Source of the DNA: Cristatella mucedo
Lineage: Eukaryota > Bryozoa > Phylactolaemata > Cristatellidae
Direction: 5' to 3'
Length of the DNA: 64,000 nt
Assembly: GCA_009760855.2 (NCBI GenBank)
Contig: WPIO01000235.1
Span: 167,725-231,724, forward strand
Shown: one piece after another, positions 42,816-54,576 of the stretch
Layout of the letters: the number at the start of each line of letters is the position of its first letter
Position numbering within the stretch: position 1 is the stretch's first letter
Translations under genes and position numbers: made by a program
The notes under the pieces: generated by a model
Told to the model about the DNA's origin: nothing
What the model saw: the letters and a program-made list of their open reading frames with translations, nothing else
Databases searched by the model: none

Positions 42816-45023
42816 ATTGCTGCCGGTTGATAATAATAATAATAATGCACTTGATATAGGGCCCTCAGAGAGCTCAATCTCTCTACGAGCTTAACATTTG
42901 CTGCAAAGGAAATGCAATTGAATGGTAAGTAATATCATGCTTGATAAACAACATGAATAACATGGTTAGGGGTGACATGCAAACAACATGAATAACATGG
43001 TTAGGGGTGACATGCACAGGGTCAGCATGCAAATGTGGTTAGTGGCAGCATGCAGTGTCAGCAGGCATAAGCACATGAAGGTCGAATCACAGGGACCCAC
43101 TAAATGCTGTCCTAACTAGGTGTGTTTTAGTGTTCTTTTTAAATGCGGTCAGCTCAGGGGATGCTCTGACTCAGGTCGGGAGGGAGTTCCAGGCTTTGGG
43201 AGCATACGAACTAAATGCACTGTCTCCAAAGGATTTAACGGATTTAAAGGATTTGAGGTTTGTACGAGGTATTTGTAGACGGTTGGATTCCGAAACGCAG
43301 GTGGTACGATGCTTTGCCTGATAAGGGAGTATATCTGAGAGATATGCTGGAGCCAGAGAGTCAAGTGACCTAAAAGTGAGCGACAAAACCTTGAAAACAA
43401 TCCGTTGCTTGCCTGGTAGCCAGTGCAGGTCGGAGAGAAGTAGTGTAATGTGGCAGCTGCGACGCTCACGACAGACAAGCCTAGCTGCAGAGTTTTGCAC
43501 CAGCTGCAATCGCCTGATCGCACATGCTGGTAGGCCAGTAAGCAGTGAGTTGCAGAGGTCGAGACGGGATGTCACGAATGCATGGAACAACTTGGACGTG
43601 GTATCTTTATCTAAAGAAGCCCGAATTTTAGCAATGTTATGAAGCTTGAAATAAGCGGATTTGGCTTATATGGTCGTCTAACGAGAGGTCGCTTTGGAAT
43701 ATGTCACCTAGATTTCGAGCTGATTCAACAGGAGATATGCTGGCAAAGCCAATTTTGAGCGTCAGCCTTTCCAATTTGTGAATCACACTGGGTGTGCCCA
43801 TAACTAGTAAGTTACTTTTATCATCGTTTAGTTTGAGAAAATTGGCTGCCATCCATGTGCGGATGTCATCAATACATGCAACAAGTGAGTTGAGAGAATT
43901 TGAGGTGCTCGAAGGCTGGGAGGGATCAAAGCAAAGGTACAACTGAGTGTCATCCGCATAGAAGTGAAAGCCTAGATTGTGCTTGGCAATCACATCAGCA
44001 AGAAGGAGAGTATAAACCGTGAAATAACCTGACCTAGCACGGAACCCTGAATTATCCCATATTTCAGTGGTACCTCAGACGATCTTTGTCCACTCACCTC
44101 AATACTATGGAGTCTCCCACTGAGATAGGACCTGAACTACTGCAGAGCAGTGCCAGTGATGCCCAGGCGAGATGAGAGGCGCGATAGAAGAACTTTGTGA
44201 TCGATGGTATCAAAAGCTGCCGAAAGATCAAGCAAAACAAGCAGAGACACTCTACCCATGTCTGCATTGCTAAATAGGTCGTTGTATACCCGAAGCAATG
44301 CTGACTCTGTGGAGTGATTAGCTCTAAAGCCAGACTGGAACTTACTAGCAAGGTGTGAGGTTTCGATATACGAGTTCAGCTGGTCCGCCACGACCCGTTC
44401 CAGTGTCTTTGATAAGAATGGTAGAAGAGAGACTGGGCGGTGGTTGCTCAAGTTCTCTGGGTCTAGTGTCGCTTACTTGAGAAGTAATCTGACTGCAGCT
44501 TTTTTGAAAGGTGCTGGGCCATGACCTGAGGCTAATGACATATTAATGATGTTAATCATGCGTGGCAGCAGCAGATCAATGCAACGTAGGAGCATGACAG
44601 TGGGAAGAGGGTCCAGAGGACTTGTTGTCTTTTTCTTATATTGAGGTACAAACTTCAGGAGTAGATCACTAGAGACCTGCTTAAGTGCAGACTTTGAAAT
44701 GCAGCTAGGAATCTAGAACAGCATTCTAGTGGGGGTGTTGTCATCGCAGGGATGGATTCCCTGATCTTGTCTATCTTCTGTACAATGAATCGAGAGAAAG
44801 CGATTGGCTAGATCATCACAAGGATCATCAGGTAAGGAGCTAATCTCGAAGCGGTTCAGGAGATGGTTGATCGTCGACATCAACATTTTTGGATTGTGCA
44901 TCTGTGATTCAACAATGTTTCTATAGAAGCAAGACTTGGCCTTTGCTAGGATCGATTGGTACGACCTACAGTAGTTTTTATATGCCTGTCGATGGACAGT
45001 CAGTCCAGATCTTTTGTATGCTT

Positions 45024-45151
45024 TTTAATAATATTATTAATAATAATAATAATAATGCACTTGACAAAGCGCCCTCAGAGAACTTAATCTCTCTCTAGGT
45101 GCTTTGCATTTGCTGCAAAGGGAAATGCAATTGAATAGTGAGTAAAATAAT
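45024..45151 (-). mobile_element. LINE-A 3' end nested in LINE-A
   Basis: About 128 bases: AATAATAATAATAATAATGC, GCCCTCAGAGAACTTAATCT, TTGCTGCAAAGGGAAATGC. It interrupts the host LINE between its linker (CTTTTGTATGCTTTTT) and the endonuclease end. Confidence 0.85.
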
Positions 45152-45693
45152 TTTTGAACCTTTCGCTTATTAAAACTGGCTAGTTTACTGTCTGTGGTAA
45201 ACCATAGGCCGTCTGGGCGAGGGTGCACATTGCGCTTTGTCAGAGGTGCAAACTCGTCGAGCTTGTCAGCTAGTGTCGTGTTGTAGCTACCTATCAATGA
45301 TGACAGATCGGAGGGAGCACTAAGCAGCAGAGGTGAAGAAGATATTCTCGCACGGACAGCATCGATGTCAAGGGTCTTAAGGTTTCGCGATTCGCAGGTT
45401 ATTTTAGAGGAGGAGGTGCGCACACGCTGTAGATTGAATGAGATCTGCATGTGGTCAGATAAGCAGGATTTGGTAAAAATTGGCGATGACAAAATGCAGT
45501 TGTATGAGAAAATCTGGTCGAGTGTGCGACCCTTGATGTGAGTGGGGCCATGCACATGAACAACAAGAGACAGTGAGTCAGTCAGTGCACAAAATTCGGT
45601 GCTGAAAGCGTCAGATAAGTTATCAAAGTGAAAGTTGAAATCACCAATAACGAGGAAGGATTGATTTCTTGCACAGAGAATCGAAATGAGATC

Positions 45694-45835
45694 GGCTACC
45701 GAATGCGTACCGAAAGCCGCTTAGGCTGTGAGTATGCTATACGAGTCTCTCCTGCATAACACCCACATGGTCTTTAAGACTTTGTGGAGTTACAGACGGA
45801 GATACATGACATGACATAACATGACATGACAGGTA
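45694..45835 (+). mobile_element. LINE-C 3' end nested in LINE-A
   Basis: CTACCGAATGCGTACCGAAAG through the UTR to a tail (ACATGACATGACATAACATG) in plus orientation, inside the minus-strand LINE-A endonuclease region. The tail unit here is ACATG rather than ACATT. Confidence 0.83.
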
Positions 45836-46502
45836 AAGGAGGATTTGGTACATGGTGGGCGATAGACTACTGCCACCATCGGTAGCTTCTTTTCAGATGA
45901 CACCACGAAAATTGATTCAAAAGACTGCTTCGAGGGCACTGCAAATGGCTTAAAGTTGAATTTCGAGAGCACAATAATAGCAACTCCGCCTCCAGTTTTG
46001 ATTGATCTAGGGGTGTGAAAGAACGAGAAACCAGATGGGGTGGCTTCTTTAATTGTCGGGCAGTTTATCGATTTTGGCCAAGTTTCAGTTAGGGCGAGCA
46101 GGTCAATACCATTTTCAGAAATAAGGTCGCTTATTAACAGAGGTTTATTGCACGTTGAGCGAGTATTCCAAAGGCAAGCTTTAAGTCTGGCCGATGGAGT
46201 TACAACTGGCCTGATGACCACTAAGTTAGAGAGATTTACAATGATGCATGTGGGTGAGCGTGCTGAGCGGTTCGAGACAATGCTAGGAATACCAAACGAG
46301 CGGGTACTCAGCAAGCAGTTCCCGCCCAACGAGCGGGTTCTGACCTGGTGGTTCCGGCCACCTCGGCGGCTACGGGGTGTTTTTCTTTTGCTAATGCATA
46401 GCTCATGAATCTTAGCAAAAACATTAATATCTTGGAATGCATTTGATCTACGATGAAGAAGCGATAACAGCTGCTGACGATCATAACTAACATGTAGGTT
46501 AA

Positions 46503-47115
46503 TAATCATAATAACGCACTTGATACATCGCCCTCAGAGAACCTAATCTCTTTCTAGGCGCTTTACATTTGCTGCAAAGGGAAATGCAATTGAATGGTGA
46601 GTAAAATCATGCTTGAAAAACAAAAAAAAGAATAACATGGTTAGGGGTGACATGCACAGGGTCAGCATGCAAATGTAGTTAGTGGCAGCATGCACAGTGT
46701 CAGCAGGCATAAGCAGATGAAGGACGAATCACAGGGACCCACTAAATGCTGTCCTAAATAGGTGTGTTTTTAAGTTCCTTTTAAATGTGGTTAGGTCAGC
46801 GGATGTTCTGACGCAGGTCGGGAGGGAGTTCCAGGCTTTGGGAGCATACGAACTAAATGCACGGTCTCCAAAAGATTTAAGGTTTTTACGAGGTATTTGT
46901 AGACTGTTGGATTCCGAAAAGTGGACGGTACGATGCTTGGCCTGATGAGGGAGTATATCTGAGAGATAGGCTGGAGCCATAGAATGAAGGGACCTAAAAG
47001 TAAGGGACAAAACCTTGAAGTCAATCCGTTGCTCGACTGGTAGCCAGTGCAGGTCGGCGAGAAGTGGAGTAATGTGGCAACTGCGACGCTCACGACAGAC
47101 AAGCCTAGCTGCAGC
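46503..47115 (-). mobile_element. LINE-A copy, 5'-truncated
   Basis: 3' tail at 46503, then UTR and ORF2 C-terminus (46729-47010, open: SLTFRSLHSMAPAYLSDILP). It is truncated near 47115 where the sequence changes to CGGTTACTAGCCGCCGG. It abuts the 5' end of the preceding LINE-A, giving a tandem look. Confidence 0.82.
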
Positions 47116-47812
47116 GGTTACTAGCCGCCGGGGTAGCTAAGGCAGCCATAGGCGTGGGAGACCCAGCAGCCCGAAGCGATAAGCGTTTACATATCCATAG
47201 GCACGTAGTTTCTTACGTGCTGTGGTCAAATAGCAATCAGAATACCAATAAACAGGTCTTAGCTGTGTCGTTTCCGTATATGATGTTCGCAAGAACTTCG
47301 GTTTTCGGAAGAATTCTGCAAGGAACACGAACGCAAGGTAGAGCGCCGATGCAAAACGGTTGTAGCAGCTCGGCGGGAGCCTATTTTCTCAGTAGGGTAA
47401 GCCTAACTGTAGTCTTGAGTTGACCTTTACGAAATCAGTTGGCAACCAATGTAATGCTCGAATTTGTTTGAGCTTCGATGGACGTTTCTTGCCTGGTTGC
47501 AAATCTAGGATTCGTGCCGTGTATACCTAGTTTTGTGGTCAACTCTTTAGTGGAATAACTTAGTTGACAACTGGACTACACCAATGGCCTAGAAGCAGGT
47601 AAAGTCTGCTCTATTCTTTTCCTGGGCGTTTGAATTATTCGCCTTGACACCTAAATATATCGACCCTCGCACAAGCTCGTGCCAGCCTCATTCAGCTGAT
47701 GTGTCGCATATACCATATGCCGTGTTTTGCAGTCCTGCATAGTCATACTGTTCTCAAACACCGAACTGTAGATTTCACAATTCAGCACTTAATTTGGATC
47801 GATATTTTGTAG
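47116..47812. other. No recognised gene; flank of a CARD exon
   Basis: Short frames without domains. The stretch before 47812 is pyrimidine-poor, but ends GATATTTTGTAG, a usable acceptor. Confidence 0.35.
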
Positions 47813-47976
47813 CCACAAGTGACGTCAACCCAATCGAGCAATCTATTCTGCAAAAGCAATTTGGGAAAGCAACGGCCAAGCTCATCGACGAGCTGGATAA
47901 AAATGGGATTCAACATGCATCTGATGTACTCAATTCTGGCCAATGCATTAGCCGCTTAGAGAAAGAGACGATCTTG
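47813..47976 (+). CDS. CARD domain exon, first half (cassette 3)
   Basis: Predicted exon of 164 bases. The acceptor TTTTGTAG ends at 47812, and donor TTG/GTAAGT lies after 47976. It starts in phase 1 and ends in phase 0, the same phases as the exon at 23300. It reads SILQKQFGKATAKLIDEL and HASDVLNSGQCISRLEKE, helical and alignable with the first-half CARD exon (DVLNSGQ-ISRLEKETI against RILYGKG-LIKQELEAI). It joins in frame to 48725. The split G/CC codon would give alanine if spliced from the Roco donor. Similarity between the cassettes is low, implying old divergence. No Roco exon lies near it in the window. Confidence 0.65.
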
Positions 47977-48724
47977 GTAAGTCCTCATTGATTTCTCGGA
48001 ATAACTTGTCAATCATTCAGAGCAAATATCTAAAAAAAAATAGCCAAACAAATTAGACTCAAGCAACGAGCAAATTATTTGCTAGCTTGAAAACTTCCTA
48101 ATGGTAAACCGTCCTAGGCTTCTTAGCATAGAAGTAAAATGCTCTGCTTGACAATGTTTGATTGAGGGGGTAGCTTCGAGTCGTACGGCAGGCCCGTCAT
48201 TCATAACCAGCTGCAGCAAGCCTGAAACTTACGTCTTTTCGCCAGACTGGCAATATAATAACATTTAATAGGATATTTGTATACTCTCTTGACAGAACTA
48301 AATTACTTTTGGCCCACTCTACAGAAGCTTGAACCGAAGCTTTTTATTTTTTACCACGTAGGAGACGAGATATGAATACCACAATTGAATGGACCTCCTA
48401 GGCTATAAGGGTAGCAAAGGGAGATGACGGGCGAACCCGAGCGTCTTGTTAGCGTTTGTTCACAATCGCAGTCTTCCCGCCTGTTCTCCCAGCTTTTCCC
48501 GATGATTGACACCAAGGCGTGTCAATTTTTGATTGAGTACATCTACATTGGCACGGAAGATGCTCGCTTTATTTTAGATATACGCATCAATTGTGTTGCC
48601 CGAAATTTTGCTTAACGGCACAATAGTGGCTCTGAATATCTGTGAATGACTTCTGTGATGGACAAACCATTAAGCTTTCTCAGTGGTTAAAAAATTGCCC
48701 TTGCTGCCTTACCTATAATTGTAG
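47977..48724. other. Predicted intron of CARD cassette 3
   Basis: 747-748 bases, phase 0, GTAAGT at the start and TAATTGTAG at the end. Its right half (from 48345) belongs to the segmental duplication shared with 29986-31900. Confidence 0.55.
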
Positions 48725-48889
48725 GAGAATGACCGGAGGATGGAAAGGCGAGAAGCAGCGAGAGCTTTCGTGGACATCGTGGCTCGACGTGGCGACAAAG
48801 CGATCGGAGCTTTCTTGGACATTCTCGAGTCTGAGGATTTGCTTCAGTCGCAGCTCGCTGCCTACGTTCGCAGCATGACCGTACCCTAA
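48725..48889 (+). CDS. CARD domain exon, second half (cassette 3, terminal)
   Basis: The acceptor TAATTGTAG ends at 48724. Phase-0 reading gives 54 residues and TAA. EAARAFVDIVARRGDKAIGA with FLDILESEDLLQSQLAAYV is the clearest CARD signature in the window: the ar-fvd-v-rrGdkA--aFLd-L pattern of helices 4-5 followed by the last helix. Joined to 47813-47976 it completes a CARD of about 109 residues. The paralogous exon at 30383 keeps the same core and stop region. CARDs mediate homotypic contacts with caspases and adaptor proteins; partner and pathway here are unknown. Confidence 0.78.
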   Translation, partial: ENDRRMERREAARAFVDIVARRGDKAIGAFLDILESEDLLQSQLAAYVRSMTVP

Positions 48890-49382
48890 TTTTTGTATCA
48901 CCTTGCTTTGCTTCAGTTACTCTTGTACACAAATGACTGTCTTCTTGACCTCCGCCCTATTGAAGATCCACGGAGCAACGGATTTTGGCGAAAGTTTGAA
49001 GCCCAGCTACTGTGGCGACGGCTGTCTGTGACGACGATAAGTACAGGACACATAACACAGCTTATGTAATTAGGGTGCGAACACTTTTATTATAAAATCT
49101 CACGTAATAGCCAGGTAGGAGTATACGACCCTGAAACTATATATATACATAACATGAGCTTGCATTATATTACAAGTGGTGACAGTATAATTTTGCATAT
49201 CAAACTAGTTCGATTATAAGGATGCTTGAAATGGCTGGAGGTAACTATAAGTTATCGTGATTTGAATTTTGGTATTTAGTTCGTTAATTTTTAAAATTTG
49301 GAGCCCGAATTATTGTGATTTGTGGCCTAGACCTTGGGAATGAATCAGCTGTAAGGTGGGGATTAAGCTGTGGAGCTGTAAT

Positions 49383-49385
<3 letters not shown>

Positions 49386-49417
<32 letters not shown>

Positions 49418-49455
49418 GCTCGCTCTTTCACTCTCTCTCTCTCTTTCTATCTATC
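49386..49455. repeat. (CT)n microsatellite
   Basis: CT units with interruptions (CTCGCTCGCTC and CTATCTATC), paralogous to 31150. Confidence 0.92.
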
Positions 49456-50034
49456 TACTTAGGAAATACAACAATCCACACGAAAAAGACGGACTGTTTA
49501 CATTTTGGTATTTGCGTTCTTGATCGCTGCCGTACTCTTCTACTAGCGGCACATACCTGTCTGCGAGATATTTTGCATCCCTATGTGCAACGAATTACGA
49601 TAGTCAATCTCAATCAACGTGAAACCACTCGAATACAGCACACATCTACTTAACATCGATAATGGGAAGCTCAATAATTTTTAGTGAATATTTTAATAAA
49701 AGCTCATCATATGTGCTAGCTAAATTTTATGTCTTTGGGCTGGAGCAAGCTCATGAAAATAGGCTGCAAAGACATGCCACTAATGCCATCAACGTTAATT
49801 CTAACAGTCTTGGTCTGAGCGAGACTCTAACTGATGTATCTATCTTGTATGGGCGTCATCACAGACTCTTTGCATTTGGCTCACGCTTCTACTCTTGCGT
49901 TCAGCTGCACTCAACTGCAAAGCCTTGGCTCTGTAATTCGAATCAATAGCACATTGCTCAAACAGTGCTCAAATTTTGATATCGCTTTCAAGGGTTCTAC
50001 AGCTAGTTTGCTCACCAACGCAGTACAGATCATG

Positions 50035-50600
50035 TACGCAATCCACTCTAATCCACCGAAAATCCACCTTAAATCTGTTATGCCGAGCTCAACTGATATA
50101 CATAAAATAGTACACTCAATTACATACGAGCCCAAAATTGAGTCTCTGGGCTCTCCTTTTAATTTAAGACAATCAACTAGAATCCACAGGCTCGTAATGC
50201 AATGCTCTGCTATCACTGGAAAAACGACGAGACATAATACTTTAGCCTCTCTAATTTTGACGATAAATTACCCTACCCTCTATTTCTAACCACGGCTATA
50301 TGCTTAGACAATGGGCTGCTAAGAACTAAGACAATACCACCATCCACCTCAATCGCCACAAAATACCAGAATCATAGGAGGTTCAACATTCTAATTTTAA
50401 ATGCATGTTACAGGAAAAGGAATTTAGATTGCACTCGCATGCCAGCCACACCTCACCCCCATGAAAGATGATATCGACCAGGGCACGAAATCAACCCCAA
50501 CGGCTCGGATCAATACCAATTATCTAATACAACAAAAAAAGAATTGGTGGCGAAGAGGTCCAATTCGGTGAAAAATATTCGGCTCATATAGTTTTACAGC
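50035..50600. repeat. 170-bp satellite units, third site
   Basis: Core-like pieces recur near 50040 (GCAATCCACTCTAATCCACC), 50170 (CAATCAACTAGAATCCACAG), 50320 (CACCATCCACCTCAATCGCC) and 50480. It follows duplication copy 2 just as the main array follows copy 1. More diverged than 31745-33790. Confidence 0.5.
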
Positions 50601-52520
50601 GCTCAAATCAAGCAGATGAATATAAGCCATTTCAATAGCTATTTGTGCAGAGATGCCCGTTTTGCATGCCAGCCTCATTTGACAATCCCGTTAAAAGTGC
50701 TTCCTGCAGTACACTGCTAATAATGTTCAAAAAAACCCAACTTATTCTAAATTTCCTCAAACGTGGTAGTCGCTGTGAGTCAAGCTAACTTTCACGGGAA
50801 ACCAAATTTGTACAAATTAATCGACGCAGATGTTCAGTGCCGGGTAAAGCCAAAATTTTGGCACATCCTAGGCCTGCTTGAAGTAGAATCTAGATAGTCT
50901 CACGCAGGATGCCGACCGAAAACCACGACAAAAAAACACTAGTAGACCGATTTTAATGGAACCCGTACAAAATGCAGTCATATAAAGCCAGCCTTTTCTA
51001 ATATTAGCCAAGGCGTAGGGAGGTAACGAGCATGCTGTAGTGATGGGCCTGGCTAAATCACACAGATTTTTTATTTCAGCAAGGTTCTCGTTATGCCTTC
51101 TCAAAATTCCAAATATTGTGACCATGAAATAAACTTCTTTGAGAGGGCTTGTACATAGGAATAACTCATCTCTTTCTGTGGTTTAACTTTTAATAAAAAT
51201 TAAGTTAACTAGGTAGTTTTCCTGATGATATTTTGTCGGAGATGATTGGAAAACTGTTTTTAATGTGTGTGCCTTGAGTTAAGAGAAGAAACACCCAGAT
51301 TCACGAAGAAAGCAGCTGCCGCAGCCTGTCGCCACGGCTCGCCGCGGTTTTCTAATGGGCTGTCACATACCGAGGCTAGTTAATATCCATTTGGTAAAAA
51401 TCGATCTCATTTAGTAAGGTTCGTCGAGTTGACCTTGTTGTAGGTACGTCCTTAATAGTGCCTGCCGACTCGCCTGCCTTTGTGTGGCAATAGAGTGTCG
51501 TAGTGAATGAACCCCATCAAAACTAGTAACTGCAGTTAAGGAGACAGATACAAGTCATGCGTTACAACAACAAATAATCCTTTTGGATGGAACTACAATT
51601 GAATTTACTAGTTTTTACCGCCAAGCCAATTTGTTGAAATTGATAAACCCTACTTGAGATTGTGCGACAATCCGAGGCCAAGGAGAGGTTTACTGAAGCA
51701 ATGTCATGCAATAGAGCAGCCTTCAGCTAACAGCCTCAAACTGGCCATGTATCCCAGTGTGCATGGCACTTTCAAGCTGCCGACGAAATAAAAAACAGCA
51801 AAATGATACTACCTACCCCTCTGTAATGTTGCTGTATATTAGAGACGATGCTGTTTCGTTGGTTAGACGCAATATTTGAGCTACGATTGTGCCGGTGCGT
51901 ACTCCTGCAATGGCGCTGTCCGACACTTTAAAATATAAATCCGTTTTCTTTTTCAAATTTTAGCTCTGATAACCGAGATTTAGGTTAAAGTTATAGCTTA
52001 ACGCTGTTCCGCTTTAGTGCCCATATTTTCATCCACTATGTATATGCAACAGCTACGAGCTCGTGGTCGCTTTCTTACATGGGTAACGCAAGGTAATTAA
52101 GCGACAAATAACTGTAACTGTATTTAGCAGGCAGCGGCCTAGCTATTTCAAACCATGCCGGACAAAACCAAAAGCATTTTGCTGGCGTCGCCTCTGAATT
52201 TCACCTTAGTTGGAATGCAATAAAACTTCGGGCGGGCTCGGCTGATATTGGTTAACGTTTGTCCCTTCTACGTATACAACGCCTTCATTCCTCCTTACCC
52301 ATTTAAGATTTAGCTAAGTGAAATAAGTCAGCAAGTATAGTTCACAATGTGTTAAGAAAACAAGCGACTCACCTTACGATAGACCCCTTCGGTTAGATGG
52401 TGCCGCTCGACTAACAAGTGACCGTTGAATGCCGTAGAAAATCGAAATCGAGGGTTTCTCTGACCGCGGGATGCAACCGGCTAAGCGTAGCTGAAACATG
52501 GTGCCAGTTCACTGTAGCCG
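50601..52520. other. No recognised gene
   Basis: About 1.9 kb without a convincing exon, repeat family or RNA gene. The longest frame is 85 codons (50868-51125 minus) with no recognisable domain. Confidence 0.4.
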
Positions 52521-52990
52521 TGTAATGTAATTTAATGCAATGTAATGTATCTCCACAAAGCCACAAAGCATATGTGGGTGTTATGCAGGAGAGTTTGCTG
52601 TAGCACACCCACAGCCTAAGCGGCTTTCGGTACGCATTCGGTAGCCCATACACTTTATCTCACGCAACAAAGAGAAATTGGGAAGCATAGCAAAGTCCGA
52701 AGAGCAGTTGAGGTAGTGAGTAGCATGGAAGTAGCAGCTCAGGACCACTGAAAAAGATGCCATAGTCGGCAGCAGGAGAGTAGTTGTCATTGCGTAAGAT
52801 TTGTGGAAGCGACGTCACAGTATACAACCTGCAGAGCTAAAGCTTCCGTAGCCAGCAGTCTTTAAGCGGAGAAATCTAATGTATGTCAACACAGGACCTG
52901 AGGGAATGAGGAGGCTGAAACATGTCCAGCAGTTCATCTAGGTATGGAGGAGCCAAGCCGTGGTGGTCTTGTGGGTCAGCGTAAGAACTC
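52521..52990 (-). mobile_element. LINE-C 3' end
   Basis: Begins with the tail complement (TGTAATGTAATTTAATGC). Then it has the UTR and C-terminal ORF (52581-52790: FHATHYLNCSSDFAMLP), and it is truncated near GTCAGCGTAAGAACTC. Confidence 0.8.
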
Positions 52991-52994
52991 TATT

Positions 52995-53395
52995 CCAATG
53001 CCGACGAACGTGGAATACAACAGTAGCCGACTACTTCCGGGTATTAGTCACGCACCGATAGACGCGACGATATTCGACACGATTTTATGTTTCGCTGACT
53101 AAGAACCCAAAGCCAGTCACGTATCTGCCGGCGCTCCACTACCGCCTGTTGCAACCACCGCTGGCACCTTGTGCTAAGTTAGTGGTTCTCAAACCTTCCT
53201 AATGCCGCGACTCTTTAAATACAGCTCCCAATGTTGTGGCAACCCCCAACCATAAAATAATGGTTTGCAAAATGTGGAAATACGCAATTCCGACGGTCTA
53301 AGGAGACCTCTGTGAAAGGGTTGCTCGACCCCCAAAAGGTTCACGACCCATAGATTGAGAACCGTTGTGTTAAGTCAAAGGTCACTGAAGTGGTC
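52995..53395 (+). repeat. Dispersed repeat, copy split by a hAT element
   Basis: Partner of 34255-34530. Continuous except for the SPIN-like element 53180-53367 and its target duplication. Confidence 0.6.
53180..53367. mobile_element. SPIN-like nonautonomous hAT element
   Basis: The left end (T)AGTGGTTCTCAAACCTTCC and right end ATTGAGAACCGTTG form terminal inverted repeats. Internal stretches TAATGCCGCGACTCTTTAAA, GTGAAAGGGTTGCTCGACCC and TTCACGACCCATAG match what I recall of the SPIN family. Flanks TGCTAAGT (53172-53179) and TGTTAAGT (53368-53375) agree at 7 of 8 bases, the hAT target-duplication length. No coding capacity. Confidence 0.82.
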
Positions 53396-53419
53396 CAGCA
53401 TCCTCTCCCTCTGCCTGTA

Positions 53420-53615
53420 TCTATAAATAAATAAATAAATCCTAGCTAATGGAACAGCCTCTTTTTGTATAGTGACAGAAGAGCCTTTACGGCTATCACC
53501 ACCGCTTGCGGTGGTGATACAGGATCGCCCACCGCAGGAATCGAACCCACGACCTCGGAACCGAGGTCGTGAAAGCAACCGCCTTACCTAGTGTGCCATC
53601 ACAGGCGCCACTATC
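53420..53615 (-). mobile_element. SINE-2 copy
   Basis: ATAAATAAATAAATAAATCC tail complement, hairpin region CACCACCGCTTGCGGTGGTG, B-box complement GGAATCGAACCCACGACC (53537-53554) and A-box complement CCGCCTTACCTAGTGTGCC (53580-53598). Confidence 0.82.
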
Positions 53616-54576
53616 GTTGACGTAGGGGTTGGCTCCTGCTAACAACAACAGCCTCGATGGTCGCCAACCGCGTGGAAGGCAATGGCCGTACTCTGCACAA
53701 GTATGTCATCAGCAGCAGAAACATCCGCAGGGTGATGGATCTTTTGCTTTGAGATGAGGAGAAAGACATGTTGACTGAATCAGCTTTACAGCCAATCTGG
53801 AGGGCGGTTTCACCTTTGACCTGCAGGGCAGAAACGGCTGACTCAGGATACCAGGTCTATTTTAGGAGCCGCTGAACACTACGGCTATCCTGGATGTCAC
53901 AGCATATCTAGTGGACCTATTGAACTCGGCCAATGCCATTGCAGCTACGGCTTGTCGGAGCGTGCTTCTGAAGCAGAAGTCTATGGCATATTGATTTGCG
54001 TGTGCAATAGCTTGGTTCAAAAAATAGAAATAACTTAAGCTACTCTGCATATATATTTAGCGTTGAACGCAGCTAAATATTATAAGCAAAGACAGTTGGA
54101 GCTTCGTACTACCAATTTCTCGTCGATTGGCCGCAGGTTGGAGCTTCGGCACGAATCATTGCTCTCGCAATCGTTATGCAATCGCTTGCTGTCAATGTTA
54201 ATTAAACGGATGCTCACTAAGCAGACCGGCCCCTGCGAATGCCTACTATATCGTCATTATCGTTTTTTCCTTTGCCAAACTGGAGCGTCACAATTAAATT
54301 TAATTGTTCGCGATCTTGCGTGTAAAAGGTACTTGGTTACAAGAGCTTCAATGCTCCGAAGCACTCAAACTGTTTTTCAAACAATAATTCTGATTTATTT
54401 ATGCACTCCTCTGTCCATGGGTGCCACCAGTTGCATTCGACTCACCAATTCGAACAAGTTACTATTTCGCCCTAGATCCACCTGTAGTTGGCAGTGATGA
54501 GACCGGGATCGCGCTCTGTCCGACTCTGTCCTGCTGTGTTCCCGCTTGGTCCTGAAGCCAGGCCTCATGCGGCGAT
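53616..54576. other. No recognised gene
   Basis: A 144-codon frame (54063-54497) has no recognisable domain and looks fortuitous. Confidence 0.35.

Larger units (their letters stand above)
42831..46505 (-). mobile_element. Nearly full-length LINE-A copy with two nested insertions
   Basis: Reading on the minus strand, the N-terminal endonuclease lies at 45790-46509 (DLLALTETWPKS, KTGGGVAII) and its end at 45155-45690 (GPTHIKGRTLDQIFS). Linker pieces are at 44713-44901. RT spans 43637-44451 (SALLRVYND, DLSAAFDTIDHKVLL, FHFYADDTQLYLCFDPSQ). The thumb and C-terminus are at 43149-43590, with UTR and tail at 42831-43080. Frameshifts and two insertions (45024-45151, 45694-45835) make it inactive. 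It is the best guide to the family's structure in the window. A 34-bp UTR stretch is tandemly repeated at 42950-43018. Confidence 0.88.
48345..50060 (+). repeat. Segmental duplication, copy 2 (contains a CARD exon)
   Basis: Partner of 29986-31900; see landmarks there. The left limit falls inside the cassette-3 intron, so only the second-half CARD exon was copied, not the first-half exon. Confidence 0.85.

Noticed and set aside
46040-46408. Plus-strand frame of 122 codons
   Set aside because: Antisense shadow of the LINE-A endonuclease at 45790-46509.
54063-54497. 144-codon frame
   Set aside because: No recognisable domain, no repeat match and no splice or promoter signals. Probably chance.
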